This document shows positions 13,307 to 14,302 of a stretch of DNA of 14,302 nucleotides, one piece after another. The number at the start of each line of letters is the position of its first letter. The stretch's first letter is position 1. The notes under the pieces were generated by a model. It was not told the origin of the DNA, ran no database searches, and saw nothing but the letters and a program-made list of their open reading frames with translations. A program made the translations under genes and the position numbers. Source of the DNA: Thiorhodovibrio sp. (GTDB lineage: Bacteria; Pseudomonadota; Gammaproteobacteria; Chromatiales; Chromatiaceae); contig SKYD01000028.1 of assembly GCA_007128075.1 (NCBI GenBank), positions 1 through 14,302 of the forward strand. Direction: 5' to 3'.

Positions 13307-14302
13307 TTATCCGCCCCTTCCATCGTCACGCTGCAAGATGCGTGGGGTGACAAAGATCAGCAGTTCGCTATTTTCTTCACGATGCGTCTGCCGTCTAAAC
13401 AGATTGCCGAACACCGGAAGATCGCCCAGCCATGGTACCTTTTCTTGCGATGACGCTCTCAAGCCTTCAAAGACCCCCCCAAGCACCACAGTCTCACCAT
13501 TATCAACCAACGCCGAAGTTTCCACTTCTCGGGTATTGATTGCTGGATTTCCTATAGCACTGCGTTGCGCCCAATTTGGTTCGTCCTTATTAACTTTGAG
13601 CTGCATGATAATTTGCTCATCAGGGGTGATGTGTGGTGTTACATCCAGCTTGAGCAGGGCTTCTATGAATTCAACCGTTGGGTCACCGTCACCATCCCTA
13701 GTTGTATACGGAATTCTTTCACCTAAAGAAATGGTTGCTTGTTGCTGATCTGATGTCACGACCCGTGGAGCGGAGACAATCTCACCTCTACCTTCGCGCT
13801 GCATCGCTGATAGCTCAAGCTGAATTAAATGCGACCCCACTTTACCTAGGAGGAAATTGATAGCTCCTGCAGGTTCTGTAACAGGCAAGCTGACCAATAA
13901 GTTTTCAGCACCACCACCAAGACTTGAATTATAGCGACTGACCGGAATTTGGTTATTGGGGGCACCTAGCCCAGGTTGTTGATAAAAGCGTGGATCATAA
14001 ACCCCTGAGAACGGCCCTTTATCCACTGAGCCAGTGCCTGGCAAATGACCCGGTTGACCACCAGCGATTAACAGTTCATGATCGCCAAGCCGCCCCATCG
14101 AGCCAGTGGCTCCAAAGCGTACCCCCAGATCGCGGGCAAAGTTATTATCGGCAATGACTACCCGCGATTCAATCATCACTTGACGCACTGGAATATCCAA
14201 ACGCATCACTAAACGACGGATTTCTTCCAGATGAGCACTGGTATCTCTGACTAGCAAGGTGTTGGTGCGGGGGTCAACCGTGATCTGACCGCGCTCGGAG
14301 AG
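13307..14302 (-). CDS. pilQ: PilQ, type IV pilus secretin (C-terminal part, runs off window)
   Basis: Outer-membrane secretin forming the channel through which the type IV pilus passes. The 331 residues present cover the end of the last N-domain and the secretin domain. The frame is open to the window edge, beginning LSERGQITVDPRTNTLLVRD, followed by RLVMRLDIPVRQVMIESRVV, ADNNFARDLGVRFG, and SAPRVVTSDQQQATISLGERIPY in the secretin core. The hallmark VPWLGDLPVFGNLFRR and the ELLIFVTPRIL end are also present. The signal peptide and AMIN domains must lie beyond 14302. It would normally be the last gene of pilMNOPQ. The stop codon lies 11 bases from the inverted palindrome copy, which may end its transcription. 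General secretory GspD is less likely given the VDPRTNTLLVRDT and LDIPVRQV segments. Confidence 0.93.
   Translation of the reverse strand, partial: LSERGQITVDPRTNTLLVRDTSAHLEEIRRLVMRLDIPVRQVMIESRVVIADNNFARDLGVRFGATGSMGRLGDHELLIAGGQPGHLPGTGSVDKGPFSGVYDPRFYQQPGLGAPNNQIPVSRYNSSLGGGAENLLVSLPVTEPAGAINFLLGKVGSHLIQLELSAMQREGRGEIVSAPRVVTSDQQQATISLGERIPYTTRDGDGDPTVEFIEALLKLDVTPHITPDEQIIMQLKVNKDEPNWAQRSAIGNPAINTREVETSALVDNGETVVLGGVFEGLRASSQEKVPWLGDLPVFGNLFRRQTHREENSELLIFVTPRILQRDDGRGG

Noticed and set aside
13147..13353. Small minus-strand open frame across the repeats (and the plus-strand frame 13227-13748)
   Set aside because: Both are translations of the repeat units and of the reverse of pilQ; the repeated peptides come from the DNA repeat.

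Overview
The window looks like chromosomal DNA of a diazotrophic gammaproteobacterium. The genes most resemble those of purple sulfur and related sulfur bacteria (Chromatiales/Thiotrichales), but I cannot name a genus from the sequence alone. Every catalytic and cofactor residue I could check in NifD and NifK falls at the same residue number as in Azotobacter vinelandii. NifH is offset by one, because the Azotobacter numbering omits the first Met. No phage, plasmid, tRNA, rRNA or CRISPR locus is visible.

Layout. (1) Positions 1-361: AT-rich DNA with an N-terminal scrap of a SAM-dependent methyltransferase (minus strand), then the groESL terminator. (2) 362-2353, minus strand: groES-groEL, driven by a sigma70-type promoter overlapping a perfect CIRCE operator (HrcA control). 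(3) 2354-2721: a divergent control region. It holds the groESL promoter and, facing the other way, a NifA activator site, a possible IHF site and a consensus sigma54 promoter for nif. (4) 2722-7966, plus strand: nifH-nifD-nifK-nifT, a two-cluster ferredoxin gene and a NafY/NifY-family cofactor-carrier gene. The three gaps between nifH, nifD, nifK and nifT each carry stem-loops. (5) 7972-7993: a perfect GC-rich palindrome between convergent genes. (6) 8016-10240, minus strand: ychF followed by rodA. (7) 10403-12895, plus strand: glgP, glycogen phosphorylase. (8) 12896-13306: a repeat region built from the same palindrome family, carrying a small MITE-like insertion. (9) 13307-14302, minus strand: the C-terminal part of pilQ, running off the window edge.

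How the genes work together. The nif block supplies the Fe protein, both MoFe-protein subunits, a small accessory protein (NifT), a probable low-potential electron carrier and a protein expected to hold FeMo-co and/or apo-dinitrogenase during assembly. NifA, sigma54 and probably IHF would switch it on under nitrogen limitation. The neighbouring chaperonin operon is under heat-shock-type HrcA repression. The remaining genes (cell elongation, a translation-associated ATPase, glycogen breakdown, type IV pilus secretin) are housekeeping and not obviously linked to nitrogen fixation.

The most unusual part is the glgP-pilQ gap. A 134-bp element with 19-bp imperfect terminal inverted repeats sits inside one copy of a tandem palindromic repeat. 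It is flanked by a 9-bp direct duplication, and the neighbouring repeat copies preserve the uninterrupted target sequence. I see no convincing new biochemical system; the protein-coding content is conventional.
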